Shown here one piece after another: positions 1 through 11,618 of a stretch of DNA of 64,000 nucleotides. The notes under the pieces were generated by a model. It was not told the origin of the DNA. It ran no database searches and saw only the letters and a program-made list of their open reading frames with translations. The translations under genes were made by a program, and so were the position numbers. Source of the DNA: Trogon surrucura (lineage: Eukaryota; Chordata; Aves; Trogoniformes; Trogonidae); the NCBI GenBank assembly GCA_020746105.1, contig CM036617.1, forward strand, positions 157,302,912 through 157,366,911, given 5' to 3'. Within the stretch, counting starts at the first letter, position 1. Every line of letters begins with the position of its first letter.

Positions 1-3000
1 ATCATTTATTCATTAGCTTCTATCAAGCTTCTCTATTACATTAAATAGCCCATCACCAGACAACATTTTCTAATTCAGTCTCTCTACTAAGTCATGAATT
101 TGAAAGTTTTCATTTGAACAAGCTGAGTTTTACCTAATTCTCCTACGTGCTAGGCAATGCCCAAGACCCAATGCAAAGAGTTACAGTCTGATTTAATAAC
201 ATCTAACAGGACATTGCCTCTTATCTTTCTTTTCCTAGATGCTGTGGAAAGGAGCAGGAAGGTGGACACCTGCAGGAAAAATGAGCCTATCAGTGAACGG
301 AGCAACAACATCAAGCACATCAAGAAGGAGATGCTAAATGAACAACTAAAGACCCACCCAGAGATGCACTGGTCTTGTTAAGTGAGGGATTGAGCTGCAA
401 TCTGCCCATACATGGTAGATGAGGACAACCTCCTCAATACTTGGCAGAGAAGGCTCTACCTGTTTGCACACCATGCAGAAGCACACATCACAGATTTTTC
501 TTCAGGTGTCCCCAGTACGTACTCAAACCAGCTTGCCAGATGGGCCACACCATCAACTAAGGCCTACTCCTGAAGATGCTTGTGTCACCTCTGTCTAGAT
601 TTTATTTATTTTTTTCCTCAAGTCTTCTCCTAATGCCCCAGAAATTTCAGAGAAATTCAAAGAGTAGATTCTTCATAATGATGGTGATTTGGCATTTTCA
701 GGTTTAGCAATGGAGCATGGTCAAATGGCTTCATAAAGGAAAGCTGGCCAGCTGCTTCCAACTGAGCAGATCTCATCTGCCATTCGGTGTGGGCACAAGG
801 ACAAACAGAATGACAGCAGGTGTGACACAAGTGCTGGAACGGAGGCCGGACACTGGACAGAGTGTTCTATTTTCATTCACTTATACTAGGGCTTCTCAAT
901 GTTTCTCACAAGTCTCATTCTTTCCTGTCCCAAAGTGCATTTAAAAAAATAAATAATTATTTCAGCCCCTCATCAGCTTGAAATGTTTTGGTTTGTTCTG
1001 CTTTGTAACAACAAAAGGAGAAATTCTTCTTTCCCAAAACCTCCTCTAATAAAACCTAAACTTCAGTATGTCAATTCCACAGTGCATCAGTGGTGTATTT
1101 TAAACATATGGACTGAGCAGCTTGTCTGGTTCTGGATGGACCATTTTTCATTTATTCAGTAAGCCATTTGGTTTTTAGGGAGTCATTAGAGAAAATGATA
1201 CAGCAATAAAAATATATTAATGATAAGTAGCAATAAAGCACCACTTTCCTTCCACAAATTGTTTTACAAATGTGAGCTAACTCTTCCCAAGGATGTATGT
1301 TTGGAGTAAGATAGCAATTATTTGAAAGTTAGCTTTACAAATAAAGGAACTGACAAAATAAAGTGATGCACTGCAGGTCACAGCGAGATTTGATGGGAAC
1401 GATTAGCTCAAAATACCAGATCTGCTCCACCATGTTCCACCAGAAATCAGCTCTTCTGCCTTCTCTCAGTGAGAAGGAAAACTACAACTCAGCTACCTTG
1501 TTCCTGGGTCATGCAAGGAGCTGTTCTGCACAAATTTAGAAATTCTGTGACAGAAAATTGAGTTCATCCGTGTGAGAATACCAGCCTAACAGTACCTGAT
1601 TAGCCCTGATAGACTGGCACCCAGCTTGCTTTACAACACATGAAATCCCATGTTGTGAGCTGCTCCTAAGAAAATACATTTGAAGGAAGAGAGCACCTGA
1701 ATCCCCATTTTGTGACGGAGATTATAATCTACCTAAATAATCTGGATCAAAGTTCACATGAATATAGATAGCCACACACACAAACAGCACATAAAGTTAA
1801 CTAGCTCCACTATGTTTTGTTTATATTCGCAAATGTATTTATCATTAAAGAGTATTTTCACGTCAGTGCCAGTTCTACTAGTATTTTTTTTGCATTAATT
1901 TTCCTATTGTATTTATTATCTTTTTAATACTACCACAGATATTCTGATGCAGTATTACAGTAGGAGTGCCAGGTATTATTGCAACTTGAATATAGACAGC
2001 AACAGAAGCACTTTGGACAGTGGTCTCTGCTAAATTAACAAAGAACTAGAAATGTTTTGCAAGTACTAGAAATTGTAGACCTACCAGTATATGCAGGGAA
2101 AAGTCCTACCATTACACACAGCTCTGCATCAATCTGCAGGCCTTTAAAGGGGCCAATAATGGGAGGAGACAGACATGTAGCTGCACATTGCATGTGTATA
2201 GGGGACATGCTGCTTTGGACACCAAAGGAATACAGTGTCTGTTTAGCATGGTGCTCCAAAATGCATTCTCAGTCTCAGAAAATCCCTAAGCCACTGGTAA
2301 CTGGAACTATATGAAGAAGGGATCACTTTGCTTTCATCCTTGCATGACAAGAGTATACAAAAGATGATTCTCACTCAAAGGGATCTGAAACTCAACAATG
2401 GAGCACGAGATGGATGAGTGTTTTGCTGCAGTGGAAGAATGCTTGACCAATAAATATAATTGTGGTTTTTTTCTTGTTATCACTTTTCCTAATACTTTCT
2501 GTTTATTAAGAAGTCTACTACAATACCCTCATGTTATTTCTAACTGAATATTTCTTATATAAGGAGAAAACCACGATTTCCTCTCAACTTCTCCATGTCA
2601 GTCAGAGCTGATAAGAGTTCTAGGGTGGACTGGTCATGTTGCCCACTGTACTGAGAACAGGTTTTAACGTGATAGGCATTCAGTACTTCCATTATGAAGT
2701 CAACTCTTAGTGCTTCTAGGGGAGATCCAGGCTCAACGGCAGAGGAGGAAGGCAGTATCACCGCAAAGTCGTATATAATAATGCTGTATGCAAAGCACCT
2801 TGCTGCACTGTTTCCATGCTACTTGCTACAAAAGGGCATCACATTTTTATCACATGACTTGCTGCAGCTGGTAGCTGGTGATCTACATCAGTATCCAGAT
2901 ACAAATCTGATTTTCGTCTGATTTAAATGCTGTGCCACAGAGACAAAACAGTTTTTCTTAGTAGTTGATGTTGAGGGAGGCAAAGGAAGTTAAAAATTAA

Positions 3001-3551
3001 TTTAACACAAAGCTTTAAGTATCTCAACAGATTTCAGGTGTTCATAATACTTCTAAATAAAGGTCTTTAGCAGCCAAGGTACTTCTTACCCCTTTTGAGA
3101 AATAAACTTTTACAAAGTGAAAGCCTCACAAATCTTAAGAGTCTGACAGAGCAGAAAGAAAGCAACAGCCTTTCTTTTTCCAGAAGCCTGAAAAAATAGG
3201 CCATCACAATTTTGGCATAGAGCACAGCACTGTGAGAACAACATATTGGCACAAGATTAACTAAGTGAAGCAAGAAGCTCAGAGACACAGGCTTCCTCCT
3301 CCTCATTTCAGCCACCAGTGCAGGGCAACCTCCCAGCACACACGATGTGTTCATTCCTGCAGATGCTGGTGCTTTTTCTCTTCCCACGTGGGCATCAGGG
3401 CTGCTACTGCTCAACATAGCAGGCTTGTCATCAGCCCTTAGGAGAGGCTAAGTGTCTGGGATAATTAAATTTCAGTGACTAGAAGGACCTACCGACTACC
3501 CTGAATTCCTAAGTGCCCAGTGTTGTGCTTGTGCTGCACTAGAAATCTTAC
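1..3551 (-). other. DGKI: DGKI intron 6 (partial, 5' part)
   Basis: This is the non-coding stretch downstream of exon 6 in gene order. It begins with the donor GTAAGA just below 3552 and runs off the left edge. I searched the minus strand for the next expected exon, which would complete the second C1 domain (a Gly-Phe-Gln-Gln-Lys-Phe start), and did not find it, so it probably lies left of the window. Short open frames here, such as 157-381 and 3067-3417, have no recognisable domain. I saw no clear CR1 copy in this part. Confidence 0.75.
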
Positions 3552-3617
3552 CTTTCCACACTGCTTACATTTACCCTCCTGCCTCCGCCTGTGCACCCAG
3601 TGATGTCGGACAAAGTT
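3552..3617 (-). CDS. DGKI: DGKI exon 6: start of second C1 domain
   Basis: This 66-base coding exon encodes 22 residues, from NFVRHHWVH to KCKQCGK. It opens the second C1 (C1b) domain of diacylglycerol kinase iota, the enzyme that phosphorylates diacylglycerol to phosphatidic acid. The visible zinc ligands are a His at residue 5 or 6 and the pair Cys17-x2-Cys20. The spacing His5-x11-Cys17 is the same as in the first C1 domain. The basic run RRRQEGK matches mammalian DGKI as I remember it. The acceptor is a T-rich tract ending TTTTGCAG and the donor is AAG|GTAAGA. Both exon ends are in phase 0. The rest of C1b must come from an exon outside the window. The very close paralogue DGKZ is the main alternative, but neighbouring exons favour DGKI. 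Confidence 0.92.
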
Positions 3618-3987
3618 CTGCAAAATAAGGACAAAAAGATATGTTACAGGAAGCAATGGCAGCTTGCACTCAGCAGTACCTCCTGTGTGAAACTAGTTTA
3701 CCAACCCCAAAGGAAAAGTGCCTTGAGCCAATGCAATCACTCCTAGAGCAAAACTCAGCGGTCCCCATGGAAAACCCCCCACACAACCAAAACTAGAGGA
3801 GGAGGAGATGGTGTTCTTAATCCATGTGGAAATGCGGCCAGAACTACGCTCTCAGTACTATTCTGCAAAAAGAAGAAAGTTCACTACATGATGTGGAGAT
3901 AATCATTACCTAAATACAGAGCACACAACTTCCCAAACACTGCTTTGTCCAACCACAGTGCAGGGCCCCACTCTATTCTGCTTGGAA

Positions 3988-4430
3988 ATCACAGAATCAC
4001 AGAATGTTCGGGGTTGGAAGGGACCTCTAGAGATCATCTAGTCCAACCCCCCTGCCAGAGCAGGATCACCTACAGTAGGTCACACAGGAACACGTCCAGG
4101 TGGGTTTTGAAAGTCTCCAGAGAAGGAGACTCCACAACCTCCCTGGGCAGCCTGTGCCAGTGCTCTCGCACCCTCACAGTAAAGAAGTTTCTCCTCATGT
4201 TGAGGAGAAACTTCCTATGTTCTGACTTAAACCCATTATTTCTTGTTGTACTGCTGGGCACCACTGAAAAGAGACTGTCCCCTTCCTCTTGACCCCCACC
4301 CCTCAGATATTTATATATGTTAATAAGACCCTCTCTCAGCCATCTCCTCTCAAGGCTAAACAGCCCCAGTTTTCTCACTCTCTCTTAACAGGAGAGATGT
4401 TCAAGTCACTTAATCATCCTTGCAGCTCTT
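3988..4430 (-). mobile_element. CR1 LINE, 5'-truncated, sense to DGKI
   Basis: The plus strand starts with the reversed CR1 3' end (repeated CACAGAATCACAGAATG, then GGTTGGAAGGGACCTCTAGAG), so the element lies on the minus strand. A 102-codon open frame at 4070-4378 carries the CR1 ORF2 C-terminal tail, including [20 protein letters not shown] and [12 protein letters not shown]. The copy stops near 4430, giving about 440 bases, which is typical CR1 5' truncation. The tail frame is still open, which suggests a fairly young copy. It resembles the 3' part of the plus-strand CR1 at 29.9-30.9 kb. Confidence 0.93.
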
Positions 4431-4468
4431 ATAACACATAGCCTTATAACATGTAAAACAAATACATG

Positions 4469-4490
4469 AATAAATAAATAAATAAATAAT
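4469..4490. repeat. (AAAT)n microsatellite
   Basis: About five tandem AAAT units sit roughly 40 bases from the truncated 5' end of the neighbouring CR1. It is short and probably length-variable. Confidence 0.85.
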
Positions 4491-5259
4491 CACAAGTCAG
4501 CACACAAGAAGGGAAGGAGAGGAGGAAGAACCAATCCTTGATGCAGTCTTTTCTCCCTGTTTGGACTACTTACATCCTGGATGCCAGCAAGAGGGAGGGT
4601 GAGCAGGACTGCTGTCTCTGCGCCGTGTTGTTATGCCAATGAATATTGAACCATTGGTGGGGCAGGGAACATTTATGGGTCAGTCAGAGCAAGCTGGCCA
4701 CCAGATCAACTAAACAAATTATGAGGTGTTTTTAAAACACTGGCTTCTAACTGTGTTAGACAAATATATAAACATATCAATAGTGATAAATATCTAGCAC
4801 CTTGAAAGGAGCTGAATTCATACAATGCCTAGAGGAAAATTGTGATGGTTTTGAATATTTGCACTTTTTTTACTTAAAAAAATAAAAATATGAAACTTAG
4901 GACACTAGAGATACTTTGGGAGCAATGAAAGAAGAGATAAGTAGAAGGAGGGTGAAATAAAGAAAAATATTAAAAATACTAGTTCAAAGGTTAGAAAGAG
5001 AAAAGAAACGCTACAAAATATGTGTATCTGAATGAATGGGAAAAAAGATAACAGACAAAATGGTTTCTGTCAGTGTAAGTAATAGAGTGTTTCAGCTAGA
5101 ATTCATTTTACATTTATTCTAGGGAGAAGAATATGTCCCACTGGGAACCAATTCTCTGCCTAAGATTCCTCTGAATTTGAAAACACTGCTGCAGTTCAAC
5201 ATCAGGTGGATCAGCACACAGATCAAATGAAAAGCAATCGTCATTTGTCCATTACTTAC

Positions 5260-5316
5260 TTCTCTCGGAGATCTGGAGCCTCCTTCTCGGAAAGTCGGTT
5301 TGCAGCGAAAATTAAT
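5260..5316 (-). CDS. DGKI: DGKI exon 5: end of first C1 domain
   Basis: This 57-base exon encodes 19 residues, from INFRCKPTF to GGSRSPRE. Cys5 is the last zinc ligand of the first C1 domain. The remainder is the short linker to the second C1 domain, which is rich in Gly, Ser and Arg. The acceptor is TTTTAATGCCAG, with a TTCTAAC branch-point-like sequence about 20 bases upstream. The donor is GAA|GTAAGT. Both boundaries are phase 0, so the exon adds whole codons between exon 4 (ending LEK) and exon 6 (starting NFV). The linker wording GGSRSPRE matches mammalian DGKI rather than DGKZ, as I remember them. A strong unused donor-like site lies 139 bases upstream in intron 4. Confidence 0.92.
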
Positions 5317-7733
5317 CTGGCATTAAAATAAAGCTGTTAGAACTCAAAGTGAGCTGAGAGAGAATTTATTCCGATATGTTGATCTAGGCCAGATTTCAAA
5401 ATTATTTATTATCTATTAAAATATTAGATTCGCTGGCTGAACAAAGTAACTTACCTGAATGCCAGAAAATCTCTTTTTACATGCCATAATAATTCTTCTT
5501 GCTAGATCTCTACACAGCCCTCATCTTCACTAATGCTATTGCTGCCTGCTCCATTCAACCATTCAAACTGTCTCCCCCTTGCCTAGAAGGAAATTGCTTC
5601 ATGTATTTTTTTCTGCAAGCAAAGTGGACTTAAGATGAGGTCTCAGAAGTTAAAAGGAGCTGGAAACTTCGCACTGTAAGACCTTTTTGCACATCACAGC
5701 TTTATGTTTTCATAAAGAAAATCTCTGGAGAAATCTTCATTCGCATGAAGAATTGCACAAATTACCCTGAATTTCTACCTTTTGCTTAAATCAGACTGCA
5801 TTTATCTACCTTCCCAACCACAAACCATTGGGGAGCATCGTACTGTCTCATGCAGCAGTGTTCCCTCCTTCAGATGGAGGAGGAAAGACAGAAAAAAAAA
5901 AGGGCAACAAGAGCTTCCATGAACAGAAAACACTTTTAGGAAGGTGAAGAGAAAAAGCTTTTAACAACAGAGTCCTATAAGTGGGAGGTGGGAAAATACC
6001 TTTTAAGTAGAGAAAAACAGTACAAATAAGACCAGGGGGATGTAGAGAATAAAAAAAAAAAAAACCCCAAACAAAAAAACCATAAAAGAGTAGCATGAGA
6101 AAAAGCCAAAGGATATGTGAGGCAAGGATACGCTAAATGAAATAGATTCATGCTTATGTTGACTAGTCTTCAAAGAATAAAACACTTAAGGATATTGCAC
6201 AGCTATGCTTTTGTAGAAGGATCAAGTTTCCATAAATTTAAATACAACCTTCCCACATAAATAAGTTCCTCCCTCATGTAATAGAGGCCTTCAAAAGAAT
6301 AGCTCAAGAGGGGAAAAAAAATCCTAACAAAAGCCAAAAAGGCATGAACAAAATATTTAATACTTAAGAAGAAACAGAAGACATAGCCCTATTAGTCTTC
6401 CACCATTGCTCTTCACCTGTTTTTGCAATTTGTTGTTTCACTGATGAGTTGTAGCAGGCTGGAAAGACTCCCAGTTTATATTTATTTTACTTACAACTTA
6501 CACCTTTGCAGAGAGGGCCAAGCAGAAGACTTATGTACCAGTCTTACACTCCACGGGGTTTAAGAGGGATGAGGACTTAAAAGAACCCTCTGCCAAGAGG
6601 TGAATTTCACGCTCTCCAGAAGGACATAAACAAGTTCAACAGAATGAGTTTTATCTCAGTGCTCATTTGCTCTGCCTGGCATTGCCACCAGCTCGCTGGG
6701 CTACAAAGAGTCAGCACTGCCGCTGATGAAGGAAGTCATGAAAAATTCACTCGTAACATTTTGTGCTGAGAGAATGTGCTAATGCTAATTTCACTGTGGG
6801 TAAAAGCATCGGGGGTGGAAATGGTACTTCTCCAACTCGGTATTACAGCAGCCGCTGTGACATTTGTCAACATAAGTCCAAATACTTGGAAAGGAAAAAA
6901 CTCTTTCCAAAGGGTTGCTGCTATAAATTTGCTATGCATCAACTTCTTCCATGAAGAACAACATTGCAAAACATACAGCAGTGAAAAAGAAGCTCTAATG
7001 AAATCAATGGGGAAATTCCCACTCATATTTCTTTACGCATATCCCACCAGGAAAGAAAAGGGTGTGGGGAGATTTCTTTAACACATTAGTAGTTACGCAT
7101 AACGAAGACAAATTCCTGATGGGAAGACTGAAGCCAATGACAGATATTCCATAGGTGCTTGGAGGTGACGTGGGCTCCTTGAAGGAGCCAAGAAGCCGGA
7201 TAGATGCTCAAAGAAATAAAGGAAAGGTTTGATGCTTCCAATTTTAAAAACAAGAATTTAATTTCTGAGGTTTTTGAGGAGAAAACAGTACAGTCTAGTA
7301 AATACAGTGAAAAATGCTCATAGTATCACCTTATGCTATGTTGTTCACAATAAATATAGCTGTCATAAAATCAATTATGCTGTGTTTAGTCGAGTAATTT
7401 TGAAAGGCCAATTTTGTACATGACAAGATACTGCATCTTCTAGCTTCAATTCTCAATCTAGAAAGAAATTGGTTTTTTAACTTTAAAAAATGTGAAGGCA
7501 TTCCACGTGTTTTTGTTGGGGTTTTGGGTGGGGTTTTTTATGCTTTACAGAGTTTAAAAAAAAATATTTTAAACAATAAGCTGGAATTCCAAGTTAGCTT
7601 TTTAAACAAATGCATTGTTAAATCTGCTAGGAAAACTTAATTGGGCGTACGGCGTTTTTCCAGCTCGAAACCTCGGTAAAGGAACCAAACGACTGTTGTC
7701 CACGCCAGGCTCCAGAAGATGGCAATGTCTTAC
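5317..7733 (-). other. DGKI: DGKI intron 4
   Basis: This 2,417-base intron lies between exons 4 and 5. It runs from donor AAG|GTAAGA to acceptor ATGCCAG. It contains A-rich runs near 5889 and 6051, and a perfect but apparently unused donor consensus CAG|GTAAGT ending at 5455. No CR1 copy or second gene was recognised. Confidence 0.85.
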
Positions 7734-7808
7734 CTTCTCTAACTGCTCCATGCAGGCATTGTGGACCACGATCTTGCAGGCAGCACACTTCCTCCGCAGA
7801 GCAGATTT
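7734..7808 (-). CDS. DGKI: DGKI exon 4: core of first C1 domain
   Basis: This 75-base exon encodes 25 residues, starting KSALRRKCAACKIVVH and ending EQLEK. It supplies the C-terminal zinc ligands of C1a in the pattern Cys8-x2-Cys11-x4-His16-x2-Cys19. This pattern is the clearest protein motif in the window and identifies a DGK zeta/iota-type C1 domain. The acceptor is a pyrimidine tract ending TTTCCTCTTGCAG and the donor is AAG|GTAAGA. Both ends are phase 0. Compared with my memory of mammalian DGKI, His16 is followed by Asn rather than Thr, and residue 20 is Met rather than Ile. Neither touches a zinc ligand. The open frame runs past the donor into the intron, and that extension should not be read as protein. 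Confidence 0.95.
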
Positions 7809-10800
7809 CTGCAAGAGGAAAGGGAGACGGGTGTGCGTGGAGGTGCGCTACTCCCAGGAGGAAAAAAAGTGAGCTCTTTATGCAACATGTTTTTGTATTT
7901 TTTCCCCCACTCTCTCGGTGCTCTCAACTGTTCTGTATATTGAAACAAAGGTCTGAAGCTCCTCCAGTTCAGAACACCGCTTTGTGAAAGAAGAGCCGTA
8001 GTACTCCAGGTTGTGAACTAGAAGTAAAAAGCTCCCTTTAGGTAGCAGATAAGGCTGTTAACAGTCCATATCATCACTCAGAAGAGTGTCATTTCACGCT
8101 TATCACAATATTAATTTGATGGGTCTGACCACTGCCTTGCAGAAAAACTTGTGTACTTGGGTCATTTAGCAGAGAATGATAACCTCAGAGAATGTTGTTA
8201 AATGCTTGTGAAATGTTACAGCAGGGACAAAATTCTCAACCTAATTACGCTGGTTAGTTTTATTAATTTCAGTAGGGCTTTTAAAATAATTTCCATCGAG
8301 TCCCTTGGGCCAAAGCATATCAAAGGCAAGAAAATACATCCAAGAGAGAGAGAATCTATTTACTTTTTTTTTTTCTTGCATATACTCAATTTAATAAACC
8401 AGATGGAATTAATTTTCATAGAAGTTTAACTTACAGGCTTGTGGCTTGAGGGAGAGAAAATTTATAAACACACAGTAAGTTGAGACTGATTTGCGTCAGA
8501 CTCTTTACATTCAATTTATTCATTATAATTTAAATCTCTAATAAATTATTTGTTTAGAATTTTTAATATATTGTAAATAAACTGAAAAAGAAAGAGGGAA
8601 CACAGCTTCGGCTCACATTATAGAATAATTATTATAATTTTACTGAGTCTCATAATTATGAGTCTCAATTATCCACATGCAAGAGATTATGCACAGCTAG
8701 GGTGTTTGTGGAGTGTTGTTCTAATGTTTCACCTGAAGAATTATGACATTGTATAACAGACTAAGCTTTCATGTGTTTTGTCACTTGTTAAACACACGTA
8801 TGCTTTTAGTCTCTGTATCTAGAAGAGCAAGACAATGTAGATGAATGAATTCCCAAGATAAAAAACTGGGAAGAACAAACAAAGTCAATGCCTTACAAGC
8901 CACTCTTTTTTAACTATCTTGGTTTTTTAAGTTGTTCTCACGATTTTTGAATGCTGGTGGCATTGCAAGTAGTTACAACCATTTGTAGTGAGAGTCTAGT
9001 AAAAAATAAGACTCTTTTTTCTATTACTTTTAACTTTGATTTGTCATGAAATATCAACTCCATATTCCAGAGACTGTAAGTTAATGTTCTGTATAGGCTA
9101 ACATTTTATGCAAAGTCTGTGCAGCTACAGCTTAATTACTTCTCACCACTTCTCCATTGAAAACATTTGATCTTAAATAGTCTACATGTAAAAGAGCTAA
9201 ATGAAACGAAGCCCAGGAAAGAACTAGAAAGATGAATATCTTCAGAAAATTCAAACTGGAAAAGCATTAGTTTTTGACAGATCCAAGTTAAATTAACCAC
9301 ACTAAAGTTAGCTGGGTTTTCATTTCCACCTCTAGTTCTTCAGCTACTGAAATCCCCATACACTGTAATATGTCATAAACACAGTTATCTCTTTCTCTCA
9401 AAGTAACTAAAAGCAAAGAAAGTCTCAGTCAGATCAAGCAAAGACCAAGCAATTAAGAATTGAGCAACGTTAAGCTCTGCTGCTGCCTAGATATGACTCA
9501 ACGTCTCCAGGTCTCTTGGCTGGAAAAGCTTGTCACCACATGTCTCCAACATTCCCAGATAAAGTATAAGTCACCGGGTCTAATTCAGCAGCTACCGCAA
9601 ACATTCTTCCAACTCCTAGAGAGAGAAATCTCTACAGCCAAGACACAGCCTTGCAAATTGTATGCAACATATTACTAAAATTCCATGCTACTTTGAGTGA
9701 GCTAAATCATGAGGAAGCATTTAAGTTTAGTTTTAGAAAGGCAAATTTTCTCTTAAGAACATAAGAACAGTTAAACTGGGTCAGACCAAAGGTCCACTCA
9801 GCCAAACAAATCCCGTCTCCGACTTCTGCCAAAACCCAGAGCCTCAGGAGCAATATAAGTGCAGGGCAAACACATGGGGACACTTGCCTTGAATATTACC
9901 TCACAACCAGTAGTCTGTTACTGTTGGGATTTCGGTTCAGAACTCTTTGTAAACAGACGTAGACTTCTTGGGCTTAGCCTTAATGCTATATGCCATAAAA
10001 TAACCAATTTGCTTGAGAAGTTATGGGGGCTTGGATATTAAATTGGAACTACAGAAAGCATTAGCATTTTGGATCAAAGTGCCCCCAAAACTGAAACAAA
10101 ATGCTTTAATTTGGATCAAATTATAAGAGAGGGTTTTTTCTTTTTTTTTTCTTAAATAAAAGCAAAACAATGGTATCTCAAAGAGTCACAGGCAGTACCT
10201 ACAAAAACTGCAGACAGGACAGAATCCCCTTACACTTCGCAGTCCAAGGGCCTTGATGCTCCCTTGAGCACTGATTCAAAGCAAGGGCTTGAGTCACAGG
10301 ATCCCTGCTCTCCCATCAGGTTTCCTAAATACCAAGATAAGAGGCTTGGGGTTTGGGGGTTTTCTCCCTTCTTTTCTATTAAAGCAGTTTAACTTAAATA
10401 CTAGGTGAAGAGTTACTGAAGCAGACTGGAAGTATAACAGTAACTTCCCAGTCAAAGACGAGACACACACGAGTTAGAGATCAATCCATGACACCTTTTT
10501 GTACACAGCAGAAAAGCTTCAATGGGAGAAGACAAAACTTGAATATTCCTGAATAGAAGGCAAACAGATACAAGTGTACTCATTGCTGGTGACTGCATTT
10601 AAGAGCTTGGAAAATTCAGTTCAAATTCTTGCAGTGTTTAAAATCACAAACATTTGATTAGATCCTACTCTCAGAGACCACAACAAGTGATGTATTTGTG
10701 TACATAAATAGTCTAATTTCTTTGACCATTTCTGAAATATTTCAATATTTAACCATTTTTCCTTACGCACATTCTCACTGTGTAAATAATCTCGGTCACT

Positions 10801-10997
10801 CAAAATTATTTGGGGCTTTTTTCCCAAGCAGTAAATTCTTTAGCAGAAACCCTTTTACCACTTCCGCATTGCTTCTGAAACGCAAGGATCAACAACAACA
10901 GCAAATAATCCAAACTCCCAAACATCTGATCCCTGTACCGGTCTGAAGTCAGGCTTGTTACCTCAGAAAGAGAGAAGGAAACCTGAAAATAACTCAC
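7809..10997 (-). other. DGKI: DGKI intron 3
   Basis: This 3,189-base intron lies between exons 3 and 4. It is strongly AT-rich, especially at 8500-8680. It includes one ancient CR1 3' end at about 9755-9875. No other gene or RNA was recognised. Confidence 0.85.
9755..9875 (-). mobile_element. Ancient CR1 3' end fragment
   Basis: The plus strand reads AAGAACATAAGAACAG, then CTGGGTCAGACCAAAGGTCCA. This is the reverse complement of the 3' end of old CR1 families that are also common in turtles and crocodilians. The rest is diverged and the right boundary is approximate. The element's 3' end lies at the low coordinate, so it is sense to DGKI. Confidence 0.8.
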
Positions 10998-11093
10998 TGA
11001 GAATTTGACTTGGCAGCTTTCCTCCCCCAGGTAGCAGAGGTCCCCAGAAACATTTGTCTCCAGCCACAGATGCTCTCCATTCACAGCATTTTC
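10998..11093 (-). CDS. DGKI: DGKI exon 3: first half of first C1 domain
   Basis: This 96-base exon encodes 32 residues, from [18 protein letters not shown] to SCQVKFS. It begins the first C1 domain: His8, then Cys20 after 11 residues, then Cys27. The Cys-x6-Cys spacing replaces the usual Cys-x2-Cys of C1 domains, as expected for DGK zeta/iota. The string [19 protein letters not shown] fits DGKI. DGKZ has, from memory, an Ile-Trp-Phe version, which is why I assign iota. The acceptor is TTGTCTTTTCTCAG, with GATTAAC as a likely branch point. The donor is TCA|GTGAGT. Both ends are phase 0. The last codon, Ser, is Ala in the mammalian protein as I recall it. Confidence 0.95.
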
Positions 11094-11559
11094 CTGAGAA
11101 AAGACAACTGTTAATCTGGTTTGTGAAATTCTGCCACGTGAGTATAGAGGATCACAGATTTAGAACAAGGAAAAACAACAAAAACAAAACAACCCCCCAC
11201 AAAACCATTAAACCAGCAACCACACAATCACGTGTTGTTTTGTTTTTCTGCAACACAAAGCCATAACAGTATTACGCTGGCTGATCACCCCTGCTTAAAA
11301 CACGCTGATCACTCAGGGAATGACGTGTCAACAATAAGGACCAAAGTATATTTGTGTACATTCAGTGGAACTTTGCCCGTGTTCTTCCCACATGACACAT
11401 AGTTTAACTGGGACTTGAGATTTCATAACCGTGAGATGTACACGGATTTTTGAAAGAAAAAGAAAACTAAGAAAGATTAAACAAAAACGTGACAACTGAA
11501 CTTCCAAGCCAAGAAACCTAAATATTTGAGAACAGTGCAGTAGTGCAAAATAGCTGACT

Positions 11560-11618
11560 GACTGGATTAAATGATCTCTAAAGTCTCTTCCAGCCTAGGC
11601 CATTCTATGATTCTATTA
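11560..11618 (+). mobile_element. CR1 3' tip
   Basis: A short 3' end of a CR1: GATTAAATGATCTCTAAAG, then TTCCAGCCTAGGCCATTCTATGATTCTAT. The terminal ATTCTATG repeat marks the element end. The copy is extremely 5'-truncated, about 60 bases, and antisense to DGKI. Confidence 0.88.

Larger units (their letters stand above)
3618..5259 (-). other. DGKI: DGKI intron 5
   Basis: This 1,642-base intron lies between exons 5 and 6, from donor GTAAGT to acceptor TTTTGCAG. It contains a sense-oriented CR1 copy (3988-4430) and a short AAAT microsatellite. Nothing else recognisable was seen. Confidence 0.85.

Noticed and set aside
157..381. Plus-strand frame preceded by an acceptor-like TTTCTTTTCCTAG
   Set aside because: No recognisable protein family, no partner exon and no donor were seen; a single acceptor-like motif is common by chance.
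1..3500. DGKI exon 7 (rest of C1b)
   Set aside because: No minus-strand sequence matching the expected Cys/His-rich continuation was found, so it is probably outside the window.
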